From: Nitrococcus mobilis Nb-231
GTDB lineage: Bacteria > Pseudomonadota > Gammaproteobacteria > Nitrococcales > Nitrococcaceae
Length of the DNA stretch: 64,000 nucleotides
Direction of reading: 5' to 3'
NCBI RefSeq assembly: GCF_000153205.1
Contig: NZ_CH672427.1
Coordinates: 1,210,667 to 1,274,666, forward strand
Below, one piece after another: positions 29,492-39,240 of the stretch; the stretch's first letter is position 1, and the number at the start of each line of letters is the position of its first letter. Below the pieces are notes generated by a model that worked only from the letters and a program-made list of their open reading frames with translations, was not told where the DNA came from and did no database searches. Both the position numbers and the translations under genes were made by a program.

Positions 29492-32076
29492 CGGGCAACC
29501 ACATTCACCAACCGAGCGGGCACGACAATGACGCGCTCGATGTGCTTGTCGGCGGTGAAACGACGGACATTCGGGTCGTTCAATGCCGCCGCGCGGATGG
29601 CTTCCTGCTCCGCATCGACAGCCACCTGAATGCAGCTGCGCCGCTTGCCGTTGACCTGGACCACCAAGTCGACCACGTCCCGCCGCAGCGCCGCCTCATC
29701 CACCGTGGGCCACTCCGCGTCGACGACGGCGTCACTATGCCCTAACTCATACCAGAGCCGGTGCGCGATATGCGGCACCATCGGCGCCAAAATCAGCACG
29801 CTGGCCTCCAGACCCTCTTGGCGCACGGCACGCCCCTGATCGCTGCTGTCATCGAAACGGCTCAAGGCGTTGGCAAGCTCCATGACGGCGGCAATAGCCG
29901 TATTGAAGGTAAACCGCCTACCCACATCGTCACTCGCCTTTTGGATCGTCTCGTGAATCTTACGTCGCATCGCCTGCTGTGGCGGCGTCAACTGGGCGGG
30001 CTCCGGCGCACGGGCCGGACCGTCGGTGACATGCGCCAAGACCAGATTCCAGAGCCGTTTAAGAAAGCGGTATGCGCCCTCAACGGCGCTGTCGGACCAC
30101 TCCAGTGCTTGCTCGGGCGGCGCCGCAAACAGGATGAACAGCCGCACCGTGTCGGCACCGAAACGCTCCACCAGCGCTTGCGGGTCCACACCGTTGTTCT
30201 TGGACTTGGACATGGTGCCCATGCCGGCGGATTCCACCGGTTGGCCGTCACTTCTGAGCACGGCACCGGCGGGCTGGCCCCGCTCGTCGTAGCGCAGCTC
30301 GATCTCGGCCGGACTGTAATAGACGATGCCTCCCGCCGGGGTGCGGCGGAAGAAAATGCTGTTGAGCACCATCCCCTGGGTGAGCAGCTGGGTGAACGGC
30401 TCGTCGGAGGCGAGCAAGCCCTCATCCCGCAGGAGCTTATGATAGAACCGCGCATAAAGCAGGTGCAAAATAGCGTGCTCGATACCACCGATGTATTGAG
30501 TCACCGGCGTCCAATAAGCCGCGCGGGAGTCGAGCATCGCCTGTATATTATCCGCACAGGCAAAACGCGCGTAATACCACGACGACTCCATGAAAGTATC
30601 GAAGGTGTCGGTTTCGCGCCGTGCCGCGCCGCCGCATTCGGGACACCGGGCCTGGTAGAAGGCCGGCAAACGCTGCAGCGGCGAGCCCGCCCCGTCGAAT
30701 TCAACCTCCTCCGGCAGCACGACGGGCAACTCTTCATCGGGCACCGGCACATCGCCACAGTGCGGGCAGTGCAGCATCGGGATCGGCGCACCCCAGTAGC
30801 GCTGCCGGGAAACGCCCCAATCGCGCAGTCGATAGGTAATGCGGCGTTTGCCGCAACCCATGGCCTCGAGGCGCTCGGCAATGGCCCCACTGGCCTGCTG
30901 CGAGGTAAGCCCGGAGAACTCACCGGAGCTCACCAGCACACCCGGTTCTATGTAAGCGGCCTGAGCGAGATCGCTCGTGCCGCCCGCGCCGGGGGCGACC
31001 ACCTCCCGGATGGGCAAGGCGTAGGCCATGGCGAAATCCCAGTCGCGCTGGTCATGAGCCGGCACCGCCATCACCGCACCAGAGCCGTACTCCATCAAAA
31101 CGAAGTTGGCCACCCAAATCGGCACAAGCTCTCCGGTAAGCGGGTGCAACGCACGCAAGCCCGTATCCAGGCCGACTTTCTCGGTGGTGGCCAGCACCGC
31201 CTCGGACACCGAATTCGCCTTACAGCGCTCGATGAAGGCGGCAAGCTCGCGATTGCTCCGTGCCGCCTCGGCGGCCAGCGGGTGCTCGGCGGCGAGCGCC
31301 ATATAGGTCACACCAAAGAGCGTATCCGGGCGCGTGGTGAACACCTTAAGTGGCGCATCCCGATCCGGCAGCGCAAATTCGATCTCGACTCCTTCGGAGC
31401 GGCCGATCCAATTGCGCTGCATGGTCTTGACCTGCTCAGGCCATCCAGGGAGTTCGTCCAAAGCCCCCAACAGCTCGTCGGCATACGCGGTGATCTTCAA
31501 AAACCACTGCGGAATGGCGCGCCGCTCCACCGCGGCACCCGAGCGCCAACCCTTGCCATCGATCACTTGCTCGTTGGCAAGCACCGTCTGATCGACCGGA
31601 TCCCAGTTGACCGTAGCCGTCTTTTTATAGACCAGCCCCTTACGGAACAAACGGGTGAACAGCCACTGCTCCCAGCGGTAGTAGGAGGGCTCGCAGGTGG
31701 CGATCTCGCGATGCCAATCGTAGCCGAAGCCGAGTCGCTTGAGCTGCCGGCGCATGTAGGTGATGTTCTGCCGAGTCCATTGGGCCGGCGGCACTCTGTT
31801 TTGAATCGCAGCGTTCTCCGCCGGCAATCCGAAGGCGTCCCAACCCATGGGTTGCAGCACGTTCCGGCCGAGCATGCGCTGATAGCGCGCAACGACATCA
31901 CCAATAGTGTAATTGCGCACATGCCCCATATGCAGCTTACCGCTAGGGTACGGAAACATGGATAGACAATAATAGCTCGGGCGAGCCGGATCCTCCGTGG
32001 CCCGGAACGTGTCATTCTCCTCCCAGAATCGCTGGGCCTGCGCCTCGATTTCCTCCGGCTGGTAAATCTCTTCCAT
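29488..32076 (-). CDS. leuS: Leucyl-tRNA synthetase
   Basis: LeuRS charges tRNA-Leu. The start at ATG 32076 ([20 protein letters not shown]) gives 862 residues; longer readings to 32160 lack family sequence. Visible motifs are the HIGH-type [15 protein letters not shown], the editing domain ([20 protein letters not shown]) and the KMSKS loop, which here reads [13 protein letters not shown]. The first residue of that loop is Thr, a variant also seen in other proteobacterial LeuRS. leuS heads a minus-strand run leuS-lptE-holA-proA-nadD-rsfS-rlmH-maf-rng. Confidence 0.98.
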   Translation of the reverse strand: MEEIYQPEEIEAQAQRFWEENDTFRATEDPARPSYYCLSMFPYPSGKLHMGHVRNYTIGDVVARYQRMLGRNVLQPMGWDAFGLPAENAAIQNRVPPAQWTRQNITYMRRQLKRLGFGYDWHREIATCEPSYYRWEQWLFTRLFRKGLVYKKTATVNWDPVDQTVLANEQVIDGKGWRSGAAVERRAIPQWFLKITAYADELLGALDELPGWPEQVKTMQRNWIGRSEGVEIEFALPDRDAPLKVFTTRPDTLFGVTYMALAAEHPLAAEAARSNRELAAFIERCKANSVSEAVLATTEKVGLDTGLRALHPLTGELVPIWVANFVLMEYGSGAVMAVPAHDQRDWDFAMAYALPIREVVAPGAGGTSDLAQAAYIEPGVLVSSGEFSGLTSQQASGAIAERLEAMGCGKRRITYRLRDWGVSRQRYWGAPIPMLHCPHCGDVPVPDEELPVVLPEEVEFDGAGSPLQRLPAFYQARCPECGGAARRETDTFDTFMESSWYYARFACADNIQAMLDSRAAYWTPVTQYIGGIEHAILHLLYARFYHKLLRDEGLLASDEPFTQLLTQGMVLNSIFFRRTPAGGIVYYSPAEIELRYDERGQPAGAVLRSDGQPVESAGMGTMSKSKNNGVDPQALVERFGADTVRLFILFAAPPEQALEWSDSAVEGAYRFLKRLWNLVLAHVTDGPARAPEPAQLTPPQQAMRRKIHETIQKASDDVGRRFTFNTAIAAVMELANALSRFDDSSDQGRAVRQEGLEASVLILAPMVPHIAHRLWYELGHSDAVVDAEWPTVDEAALRRDVVDLVVQVNGKRRSCIQVAVDAEQEAIRAAALNDPNVRRFTADKHIERVIVVPARLVNVVAR

Positions 32077-32307
32077 CGCTTTTCGCTGCATCCCCCGATC
32101 AACACTTGACATGCGGACACACCCGCCCGAATTCCCGCCGCCATCCCAACGGCAGCCCAAAAGGATACCGTAGCGCCACGGCTTTGCACCACCGCCCGAC
32201 GCAATTCCGAGCCGACGGCGCGCTTACATTCCCACACACTCCCGTCAGTCTTGGTGAAACCCGCCGATGGGCGCAGAATAAAGCAAACAGCCCACCGGGG
32301 AGCGACT

Positions 32308-32832
32308 ATGACTGAGCGCAACCGCGACCACCATGCCCATGCCTATGAGCGAATGCTCGATCGCCTTCGCCACGCCATGGAGCACGCGAAGCTGCATGAA
32401 GCCCTCGAGACGGTCAAGGAGCGGGCGGTCGAACTGGGCGAACTCACGCGAGAGGAGGCGGAGCGCGTAGGCAGCTTCCTACGCCGGGATGTCGAAGACG
32501 CCGCCCGTTATTCTGCAACGACCGATGAAGATCTCAAGAGCTGGCTGCGGATGGACCTGCAGCTGGTCGAGAACTGGATCTGGGATCGCTTCTCCTCCGT
32601 GGCCGACCGGACCCGCCTGGAGTGGATGGCGCTGCAACGCGAACTGCAGCAGCAGCAAACGTCGGACTACTATGCAGGTGAGGTCGCCGGACCCGGCGCC
32701 CTTACCTGCAGCAACTGCGGCGCGGTCATCCGCTTCACCCAGGCGGAACCCATCCCGGTTTGCCCGCAATGCCAGGGTTCGGTCTACCGGCGCGCTCCGA
32801 CCTCCAAGAGGCGGGATCGATCAGAACAATAG
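32308..32832 (+). CDS. Zinc ribbon-containing protein (DUF1451 family)
   Basis: A 174-residue protein from ATG 32308 (MTERNRDHHAHAYERMLDRL) with a helical N-terminal part and a C-terminal zinc ribbon, CSNCGAVIRF followed by CPQCQG. This is the layout of the DUF1451 family found divergent from leuS in Gammaproteobacteria. The function is unknown. The open reading upstream to 32251 lacks a ribosome site. Confidence 0.88.
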   Translation: MTERNRDHHAHAYERMLDRLRHAMEHAKLHEALETVKERAVELGELTREEAERVGSFLRRDVEDAARYSATTDEDLKSWLRMDLQLVENWIWDRFSSVADRTRLEWMALQRELQQQQTSDYYAGEVAGPGALTCSNCGAVIRFTQAEPIPVCPQCQGSVYRRAPTSKRRDRSEQ

Positions 32833-33184
32833 CTAACCGCAGGCGCCGATGGCACGGTTTTTTTGCCTGCCGGGGCGCCGTTTAAGCAAAAGAACCCTCG
32901 ATTTTATTCTATGCTTGAATAACCGGGCGTTTTTACCCGGGTCGATTCAGGCTCTTCTCTGAATCAGTAAAAAAGCTGGGGACAATCAACTGCCCTAGAG
33001 GGGCGGCTGTGCGATCGATTCAAAGAGCGAACGCCGCGCTTTCGCGTACGATGCGGCGCCGTCACCCCGGAGGCTTGGGCGATGCCAAGAGGGCACGTTG
33101 ACCCTATCCCAAAACGCATACGCTCTCCGCTTCCGGCCGCAGGCACACGAAACTACACTCCAGCAAAAGCAACGGAGAAAGGAA
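32833..33184. other. Intergenic region with small inverted repeats
   Basis: I see no gene here. It has a T-run after GGCACGG near 32856, a CCGGG/CCCGG hairpin with T5 in its loop (32923-32940) and a 7-bp stem GATTCAG/CTGAATC (32944-32965). One or more may end transcription of the zinc-ribbon gene, but none is a classic stem followed by a U-tract. The promoter of the response regulator must lie in the last 150 bp; I could not define it. Confidence 0.4.
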
Positions 33185-33922
33185 ATGCCAAATCCACCTA
33201 CCCGCACTAAACAAACACGGCAAAAGACATATAACATAAAGAAACCGCTGCGCATCCTTCTGGCCGACGATCACGCCCTCGTACGCGCGGGCCTCCGCAA
33301 ATTATTGGAGCAAATACCCGCCGTCGAGATCGTCGGCGAAGCGGCCAACGGCCTCGAAGCATGCCGGCTGGCTCGCTCCCTGAACCCCGATCTCGTGCTG
33401 ATGGACATCTCGATGACCGTCTTGAATGGCGTGGAGGCCACGGCGCAGCTGCTCAAATCCTCAGACGCCCAGGTCCTCATCCTGTCCATGTATGCCAATT
33501 CCGACTATGTGCAACGTGCTCTCAAAGCCGGTGCCCGCGGTTATCTGCTCAAAGAGGCAACGAACACGGAGCTCGAATTGGCCATCGAATCGGTGCGCAA
33601 AGGCAAGATTTATCTCTCCCCCGCCGTTGTCACCGATGTCCTCGACGAGTGCCTCGACTACCTCGGCCAGACCAGCAAGCAAGAAGGCGGAGAGCTCGAG
33701 GTTTTGACCCCGCGGCAACGGCAAATACTGCAACTCATCGTCGAGGGCAATACCAATAGTGACATCGCTGATCTGCTGCATCTGAGCATCAAAACCGTAG
33801 AAGCACATCGCTCCGAGCTGATGCATCGGCTCGACATTCACGATGTTCCAAGCTTGGTGCGTTATGCGATGCGCATGGGGATCATTCCGCCGGAGCGGCC
33901 GATAGATGAACCGGCAGCGTGA
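33185..33922 (+). CDS. LuxR-family response regulator (NarL/FixJ type)
   Basis: The start ATG 33185 has GGAGAAAGGAA just upstream and gives 245 residues. The receiver domain has the acidic pair in ILLADDHALVRAG, the phospho-accepting Asp in PDLVLMDISM and the conserved Lys in GARGYLLKEA. The C-terminal DNA-binding domain is LTPRQRQILQLIVEG and IKTVEAHRSELMHRLDI. No histidine kinase is adjacent, so its partner and targets are unknown. Confidence 0.93.
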   Translation: MPNPPTRTKQTRQKTYNIKKPLRILLADDHALVRAGLRKLLEQIPAVEIVGEAANGLEACRLARSLNPDLVLMDISMTVLNGVEATAQLLKSSDAQVLILSMYANSDYVQRALKAGARGYLLKEATNTELELAIESVRKGKIYLSPAVVTDVLDECLDYLGQTSKQEGGELEVLTPRQRQILQLIVEGNTNSDIADLLHLSIKTVEAHRSELMHRLDIHDVPSLVRYAMRMGIIPPERPIDEPAA

Positions 33923-34188
33923 TATGGATCACAGAGAATGATCGCGCTGGCTCGATTCGGGGGCTCTACCGCCGGTTAACGAGGGTTTACCCGCGTCGTT
34001 ATTCACAAGAGGTTATTCATACTTAAACCCACGGCCAAAGCAAAAATCCGGCTAGAACAGGTACCGAGAACTGACTCGCGGCCGCTTCCACCGCCAGTCC
34101 TGCCCTTGGCAGACGGTGATGAGGCAATGTGACCAAAAAACAGGCCCGCGTTCCTGTCTAGCAACACCAAAACAGGGAGGGATATGCG

Positions 34189-34893
34189 ATGGCAGTGCAA
34201 ACCGAAACGTGTCTCGGCTACGAAAACCTGGTCGCCGCCACTTCGAAGCAAGTGCCCCACTTAAAGGCGCGCGGGGATCAACCCGACTCTGCGGGCGGCG
34301 CACCGCTTGCCCAAACGCTTTCCAATTCCCAGCTCGATCAAATGCTGGTCGCGCGTGTGCAAGCCGGCGACAAACAGGCCTTCAATGCGCTAGTCCAAAA
34401 GTATCAACACAAGCTTTTCAAGCTGATCTCCCGCTACATCCACGATCAGACCGAAGCGCTGGATGTGGCGCAGGAAACATTCCTCAAGGCGTACCGCGCA
34501 TTGCCCAAGTTCCGCGGCGACAGCGGTTTTTACACCTGGCTCTACCGCATCGGGCTCAATACGGCGAAAAATCACCTGGTCGCGCTCGGCAGGCGGCTGC
34601 CCGACCAGGACATCGATGCCCAAGAGGCCGAGCGCTACGGGATTGATTTCCGGCTGAAGGATCACGATTCGCCCGAGGCGCTTGCCCTGCGCGACGAGAT
34701 CGAGCACACCGTGTCACTGGCCCTCGAGGAACTACCGGAGGACCTGCGCACCGCGCTTATCTTGCGGGTGCTCAATGGCTTGACCTATGAGGAGGTGGCA
34801 CAGGTGATGGATTGCCCGATCGGGACAGTGCGCTCACGTATTTACCGCGCCCGCGAAACCATCGACAAGCGCCTGCGCCCCCTGCTGGAATGA
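34189..34893 (+). CDS. rpoE: RNA polymerase sigma-E-type ECF factor
   Basis: The region from about residue 48 (DQMLVARVQAGDKQAFNALV) to the end matches RpoE: region 2 with YQHKLFKLISRYIHDQ and DVAQETFLKAYRALPKFRGD, and region 4 with LTYEEVAQVMDCPIGTVRSR. Sigma-E controls envelope stress genes. GGGAGGG precedes ATG 34189, which supports an unusual ~45-residue N-terminal extension over E. coli RpoE. No rseA/mucA anti-sigma gene follows, which is unusual for this subgroup. Confidence 0.93.
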   Translation: MAVQTETCLGYENLVAATSKQVPHLKARGDQPDSAGGAPLAQTLSNSQLDQMLVARVQAGDKQAFNALVQKYQHKLFKLISRYIHDQTEALDVAQETFLKAYRALPKFRGDSGFYTWLYRIGLNTAKNHLVALGRRLPDQDIDAQEAERYGIDFRLKDHDSPEALALRDEIEHTVSLALEELPEDLRTALILRVLNGLTYEEVAQVMDCPIGTVRSRIYRARETIDKRLRPLLE

Positions 34894-34989
34894 CGACGGG
34901 CACCCGGCAACGCGGATAACTGCCGAATCCGTTCTCGCTAAGTAAGCACCCTACGGGTGTGATACTCCGGGAACCATTGTCACGCGCGT

Positions 34990-35479
34990 CTCGCTCGTTA
35001 CGCGCGCGCAACCAAACGTCGAGCTGCGCATTGCCCGCGCTGGTGTACTCACCGCCCTCATTGAAAGGACCGTAGAGGCAGAACAGGCCCCCTGGCCCCA
35101 CAACCCGCGCGAGCCCAGCGAACATGCACTCAACGCTCGACCAGGAGAGGATGTGCGCCGTGTTGGCCGAAAAGGCGCCGGCGACGCGGGTCACAGGCCA
35201 GGGATCACGGCGCACATCCAGGGCTAATGGGGGCGGGAGGTTGGCCAACGCCGCCTCCCGCCGTTATGCTTCAATCCCGCCAAGCTCCGCTGGCAGCTCA
35301 GTTGCCTGCCAAGTTACATGCGGCAAATTGGTCGCGAAATAGACGGCGTGCTGCCCGGTGCCGCTGCCGATCTCCAAAATGCATCCCGCCTCGGTGAAAA
35401 CATGTCTGAGCACATCGAGTATCGGGGCCTTGTTACGATCCGCCGCGGCGCAGAAGGGTCGCTGCAGATCGCTTGCCAT
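34990..35479 (-). pseudogene. Broken DUF938 SAM-dependent methyltransferase
   Basis: The start at 35479 reads RPFCAAADRNKAPILDVL and EIGSGTGQHAVYFATNLPHV, the hallmark of DUF938 methyltransferases. An in-frame TAA at 35264-35266 then interrupts it. In the same frame the family sequence resumes (NLPPPLALDVRRDPWPVTRV, SANTAHILSW, GPGGLFCLYGPFNEGGEYTS). After about 34990 the similarity stops, so roughly the last 50 residues are missing. Stop plus truncation indicates a decayed gene. A sequencing error could explain the stop but not the lost C-terminus. Confidence 0.85.
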
Positions 35480-35578
35480 CTTGCTCCACCATTTACTCTA
35501 TCTCGCAGTTGCCGAGCTTTATCGGAATCAGTGTAGTGCGTTGCTCTATTTAGCGCTTATAACGTGAGACCAGACGGC

Positions 35579-36355
35579 TTACCGCTCGAGCACGAAACTC
35601 GCGTGCACCACACCGGTAATCCGCTTGGTGATCGTTGCGGTATTGTAGACACCGACACTGGAGACATTGGTGGAGTGCAGCGCGGTCACCTGGAATACGC
35701 CGCTATCCACCGAGCGCAGCGGCCCCACCTGCGCGCCGGTGGTCCCGGCGATGCTCTCGGCACGCTGCTGGGCATCGTGGATGGCCTTGGCGAGGAGCTC
35801 ACGGCGCATCTGCGGCAGCTTGCTGTAGTAGTAGGCCAGAGTCTGCGTGGCGAGGCTGATCCCCTGCTTCAAAAACGGCGTCATGTCCTGCGCCAGCGCC
35901 GTCACTCGCTGCACTTGCTCGGAATCGATGGTCACCGTCTGCCCCAGATCGTAACCCATCACCTTGTCCACGCAGCCAGGCGGGCTCTGGTAGCCGCAGC
36001 GCTGATAGCGCGGATTCTGTTGCACCGGCGAGATTACCAGTTTGTCGCGCTGAAAACCCTGCGCGCCCAGCAGCGCGACGATCTCGGCCAAATCCTTCTG
36101 AAGCCGAGCGTAGCCCGTCTCCAACGCTGCCACGTCCGTGCTGTCTACCGTTCGGGTAAAGCGCCCCACCCACTTAACCGTATCCGAATCGACCACCTCG
36201 TGGCTGGAGCCGGTGACGCTGATCATCGACGTATCGAACAACTTCACGTACTCGACGCCTCTCATCACGACCCACGCCGAGCCCACCATGCCGACAGCCA
36301 GGATCGCTCCGAATACGATCAGCGCAATTGCGTTGTTGCGCTCCCACCCGGCCAT
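35579..36355 (-). CDS. SIMPL domain (DUF541) membrane-anchored protein
   Basis: A 258-residue protein with one N-terminal membrane helix (AIALIVFGAILAVGMVGSAWVV), so most of it is probably periplasmic. The remainder has the SIMPL pattern, starting ISVTGSSHEVVDSDTVKW and including AIHDAQQRAESIAGTTGAQVG. Family members such as YggE have been tied to stress resistance, but no reaction is known. It has no clear operon partner. Confidence 0.88.
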   Translation of the reverse strand: MAGWERNNAIALIVFGAILAVGMVGSAWVVMRGVEYVKLFDTSMISVTGSSHEVVDSDTVKWVGRFTRTVDSTDVAALETGYARLQKDLAEIVALLGAQGFQRDKLVISPVQQNPRYQRCGYQSPPGCVDKVMGYDLGQTVTIDSEQVQRVTALAQDMTPFLKQGISLATQTLAYYYSKLPQMRRELLAKAIHDAQQRAESIAGTTGAQVGPLRSVDSGVFQVTALHSTNVSSVGVYNTATITKRITGVVHASFVLER

Positions 36356-36649
36356 CGTCTATCCCCCATGGCTCCGATCAACTCTTGCATTTCGAACGCA
36401 TCCAAACCGCCGTTCAAACCCGAATAATGAGGTATCCGTCTAACCGTACACTACACATTCAAGTCTTATCCGCGACTTTGACCGCCCAAAAGGCGCGCAT
36501 CCAGCGGCTTGAAGCCTCCCCATTCTCTGGCGGCTCGAAGGCGCAGCGGCGCATCACTCGCAGCCCCGACCGCTGTAGTCGAAAAGCGCCAGGCCGCTCG
36601 AACAAAATAGCCGGGAACTGGAATCCAGCGCCCTCCAACGGTAGAGCCT

Positions 36650-37810
36650 CTACCACATCATGATGGCCATATCACCTGCGGAAAAATTGAAATATAGGCG
36701 TATCCGGAGAATATAGCGCCTACCCTGGTAAAGCCGAGCGCGAATTCGGGCGTTCAAGTGGCTACCGCTGTCATCATCGCCGTCGACGAATTTCAGGTTA
36801 CCGCCTTGATCCTCGAACAGCACCATGACCGTGTCGGATGCACCGAAAGTTTGAATTGTGTATTCACGCGTCACCCCAGGCACGACCGCAAAGTTCTTCT
36901 GCTCGCCGGGGGCGAGCGACAGCACTTCTGACTTGAACGGCTCAAGCGTGGGGTTGCTCGAATCATCCTGGGGAGGATACAAACGACGCACTTCTTCGAT
37001 GTCGGAGTCCGACAGCCCCGGTTGCGGCGTCAGCCCCTCCTGATACTCCTCCGGTTTCTCAATCAAGCCTGCTTGAAACTTATAGTGCATGATGGAATCA
37101 GGATCCCACTCCGACCCTTCGACAGCGCCGGGTAGAAGCTTTTTCAACACATTGTGGTGCGTGGTCTCACGAGACCAGTTGTTCGGCGGACCGCCGAAGT
37201 AGTTGTACACCGCCTCCTCATCCCAGATGATCCCGGCAAATGGGTTCTGGTGCTCGTGCGGAAAGCCAAGGGTATGCCCAATCTCATGAACCGGCGTATC
37301 CACTCCACGCGGGTCTTGTGTGAGATCCCATCCGAAATTCATGGTGCGCTCCGACTGGCCAGGAATATCGATCACGTCTCGCCCTACATACGACCAGGCG
37401 CCATCACCGGAGAGAAAGCCGATCCGGACTTCGGATTCGCCGATGTCCGCAACCTCTTCGAAACCAATACCGATTCCAACCGCTTTCCAGACATCGAATC
37501 CTTCCCGGACGAGCGCTTTCTGCGTGTCTTCGCCCGAGAAAGGGCCGCTTTTGAAAAAGTAATACCGCAGCTTAGTGCCATTGACCCACTTCTTATCGAG
37601 ATAGCGAATTAAGCGAGCGCGATGCAGGGAGACGTCGCGTTCGAAAGTTCGTTCGGGAACTTCCGGCAGGCTACAGAACCGCTCAGACGCGTTCTCTTGC
37701 GTGCTTTCCGGCCGGCGTTGGCCGGTTCTCAGCTGCGCCTCGAGCCGATCGAGTCTACTGGCCAGTTTTTCAATCTGCTTGGAAAGCGGTTTTAACTTTT
37801 CGACGGACAT
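36650..37810 (-). CDS. Astacin/metzincin-type zinc metalloprotease
   Basis: From ATG 37810, with GGGGAG upstream, the protein has 386 residues. HEIGHTLGFPH at 175-185 is the HExxHxxGxxH zinc site of metzincins, and SIMHY at 239-243 is an astacin-like Met-turn. The N-terminus has a possible coiled coil (KQIEKLASRLDRLEAQL) and no Sec signal. The last ~95 residues look like a beta-sandwich of PPC type, with PGEQKNFAVVPG and VDGDDDSGSHLNARIRARLY. Export by a non-Sec route is possible; the substrate is unknown. Confidence 0.85.
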   Translation of the reverse strand: MSVEKLKPLSKQIEKLASRLDRLEAQLRTGQRRPESTQENASERFCSLPEVPERTFERDVSLHRARLIRYLDKKWVNGTKLRYYFFKSGPFSGEDTQKALVREGFDVWKAVGIGIGFEEVADIGESEVRIGFLSGDGAWSYVGRDVIDIPGQSERTMNFGWDLTQDPRGVDTPVHEIGHTLGFPHEHQNPFAGIIWDEEAVYNYFGGPPNNWSRETTHHNVLKKLLPGAVEGSEWDPDSIMHYKFQAGLIEKPEEYQEGLTPQPGLSDSDIEEVRRLYPPQDDSSNPTLEPFKSEVLSLAPGEQKNFAVVPGVTREYTIQTFGASDTVMVLFEDQGGNLKFVDGDDDSGSHLNARIRARLYQGRRYILRIRLYFNFSAGDMAIMMW

Positions 37811-38098
37811 TGCTGAGCTCCCCAAGGTGCTGATGGGATTCTTATGAAGCATAGTTGCTTCGACGATAGTACGCTCGTGGGGCTGGCGTGCTTTCACATC
37901 CGCTAGAGTCAACAACGGATCACCGGCTAGGCCGGCCCGCGCATACTCAAGTGTGCCTCGTGGACTCGGACAAAAGACACAGGCCCAGCTATGCACAGAG
38001 CAAGGGGTGCTGCTGAATGGAAACTACAGTCTGCGAGTGCTCGACATCCCATTTCCTGCGGCTTGATTTTATCCTCTTCGTGAGTTACTGCTTCGTCT

Positions 38099-38308
38099 AT
38101 GAAATCAAACGTAATTATCTCAGATCCCCAGATCATGGGCGGCACGCCGGTATTTAAAGGGACCCGCGTCCCGATGCAAACGCTCATTGACTACCTTGAG
38201 GCGGGTAGTACCATTGAGGAGTTTCTAGAAGGCTTCCCAACCGTCGACAGACAACAGGTGATTGATTTTTTTGAGGAAACCAAGGAGCGGTTTCTTGCCA
38301 ACGCGTAG
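38099..38308 (+). CDS. DUF433-family antitoxin
   Basis: A 69-residue protein beginning KSNVIISDPQIMGGTPVFKG with TRVPMQTLIDYLEAGST, the classic DUF433 helix-turn-helix pattern. DUF433 proteins are usually encoded just before a DUF5615 PIN-like protein and are predicted antitoxins. Here the downstream gene overlaps it by 14 bp in another frame, supporting the pairing. Confidence 0.88.
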   Translation: MKSNVIISDPQIMGGTPVFKGTRVPMQTLIDYLEAGSTIEEFLEGFPTVDRQQVIDFFEETKERFLANA

Positions 38309-38624
38309 AGTTCTCCTCGACGAGTGTATAGATAGGCGACTTGCGAAGGAAATTACTGGACACGAGGTCTCCACAGCACCTGAGATGGGATGGGCCGGAC
38401 TGAGAAATGGGGACCTCCTTTATAAGGCAGAAAGAGATTTTGACGTTTTCATCACGGTCGATCGAAACCTCGCTTTCCAGCAAAACCTGCCGAAATTCGC
38501 GATTGCGGTCCTCGTCCTGCACGGGCATTCCAATCGACTCCAAGATCTATTGCAACTCGTCCCGAAAATCCTCGAAGCTTTAAATAATCCTCAGCCTGGA
38601 AAGACTGTGACGATAAGCTGCTAA
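38295..38624 (+). CDS. DUF5615 PIN-like toxin
   Basis: A PIN-like nuclease-fold protein partnered with the DUF433 antitoxin. The best start is TTG 38295, because AAGGAG lies about 8 bases upstream and the product then begins LPTRRVLLDECIDRRLAKEI, the usual family N-terminus. Other acidic residues appear in DVFITVDRNLAFQQNL. About 109 residues is typical. Toxicity is inferred from family and pairing only. Confidence 0.86.
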   Translation: MPTRRVLLDECIDRRLAKEITGHEVSTAPEMGWAGLRNGDLLYKAERDFDVFITVDRNLAFQQNLPKFAIAVLVLHGHSNRLQDLLQLVPKILEALNNPQPGKTVTISC

Positions 38625-38653
38625 GGAATGGTATAGCGCCGATTTCTCCGAAC

Positions 38654-38676
38654 ACGAAAGTAAGTGATACTTTCGT
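38654..38676. promoter_or_regulatory. Perfect 9-bp hairpin between two TA modules
   Basis: ACGAAAGTA and TACTTTCGT flank a 5-base loop. It lies 30 bp after the DUF5615 stop and 130 bp after the hicB end on the other strand. It may act as a bidirectional terminator or a binding site, but no U-run follows. Confidence 0.45.
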
Positions 38677-38805
38677 TGCCGAAGAGAAGATTTGGAGGTG
38701 GGCAAGAAGCCGCTGTTGAGCACCGAGCAGCGGGCGCAGTTGGTGATAAGCCCCACCTATGCTGCGCTCGCCACCGAGGCGGGAGGGTGGCGCATGGCGG
38801 GCACG

Positions 38806-39231
38806 CTAAGCAGCCTTGACCGTCACATCGAGACGCTTGCCGAGTGCGGCGAGCGCGGCCTCGATCTGATCGAGCCGCGAGGCATGATTGAGGTCGATCA
38901 GTCGGTCGACCTGCGGCATGTGCCAGTGCAGCCGTCGGGCCAACTCCGCCTTGCGCACCCCCTGCGCACGCATCTCGGCGTAGAGCAGCACTTTGGCCGC
39001 AGTGAGCGCCGACAGGCGGACCGCGCGCTGCCCTTCGCCCGGCTCGGAGGGCAACGGCACGTCCTCGCGGTCGTCTATCCGTGCGGCGATCATCGTCTCG
39101 AGCGCGTCCACCGCGCGGGCAAGCGCCTCAGCTTCATCCTCGCCGAAGGTCGTCACCTCGGGGAGGTCCGGGCACGTCACGAGCAGCGTGCCGTTGGTAT
39201 CAGGGGTCAGGATTACAGGGTAACTCAACAT
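38806..39231 (-). CDS. hicB: HicB-family antitoxin with C-terminal HTH
   Basis: The N-terminal part YPVILTPDTNGTLLVTCPDL is the HicB RNase-H-like fold. The C-terminal half (LLYAEMRAQGVRKAELARRL) is a helix-turn-helix that should bind the operator of its own operon. It is 141 residues long and ends about 9 bp after the HicA stop. It is convergent with the DUF433/DUF5615 pair. Confidence 0.9.
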   Translation of the reverse strand: MLSYPVILTPDTNGTLLVTCPDLPEVTTFGEDEAEALARAVDALETMIAARIDDREDVPLPSEPGEGQRAVRLSALTAAKVLLYAEMRAQGVRKAELARRLHWHMPQVDRLIDLNHASRLDQIEAALAALGKRLDVTVKAA

Positions 39232-39240
39232 CCCATCACC

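Noticed and set aside
29761-31965. A 734-codon plus-strand reading opposite leuS
   Set aside because: leuS is unmistakable on the other strand; this is a long shadow in a GC-rich gene.
32922-32941. CCGGG/CCCGG repeat with T5 as a terminator
   Set aside because: The T-run is in the loop, not after the stem, so it does not fit a rho-independent terminator.
36459-36656. A 65-codon minus-strand reading (MVEALPLEGAGFQFPAIL) after the metalloprotease
   Set aside because: Looks faintly protein-like but has no family match, no ribosome site I can defend and no supporting context; it overlaps the protease end by a few bases.
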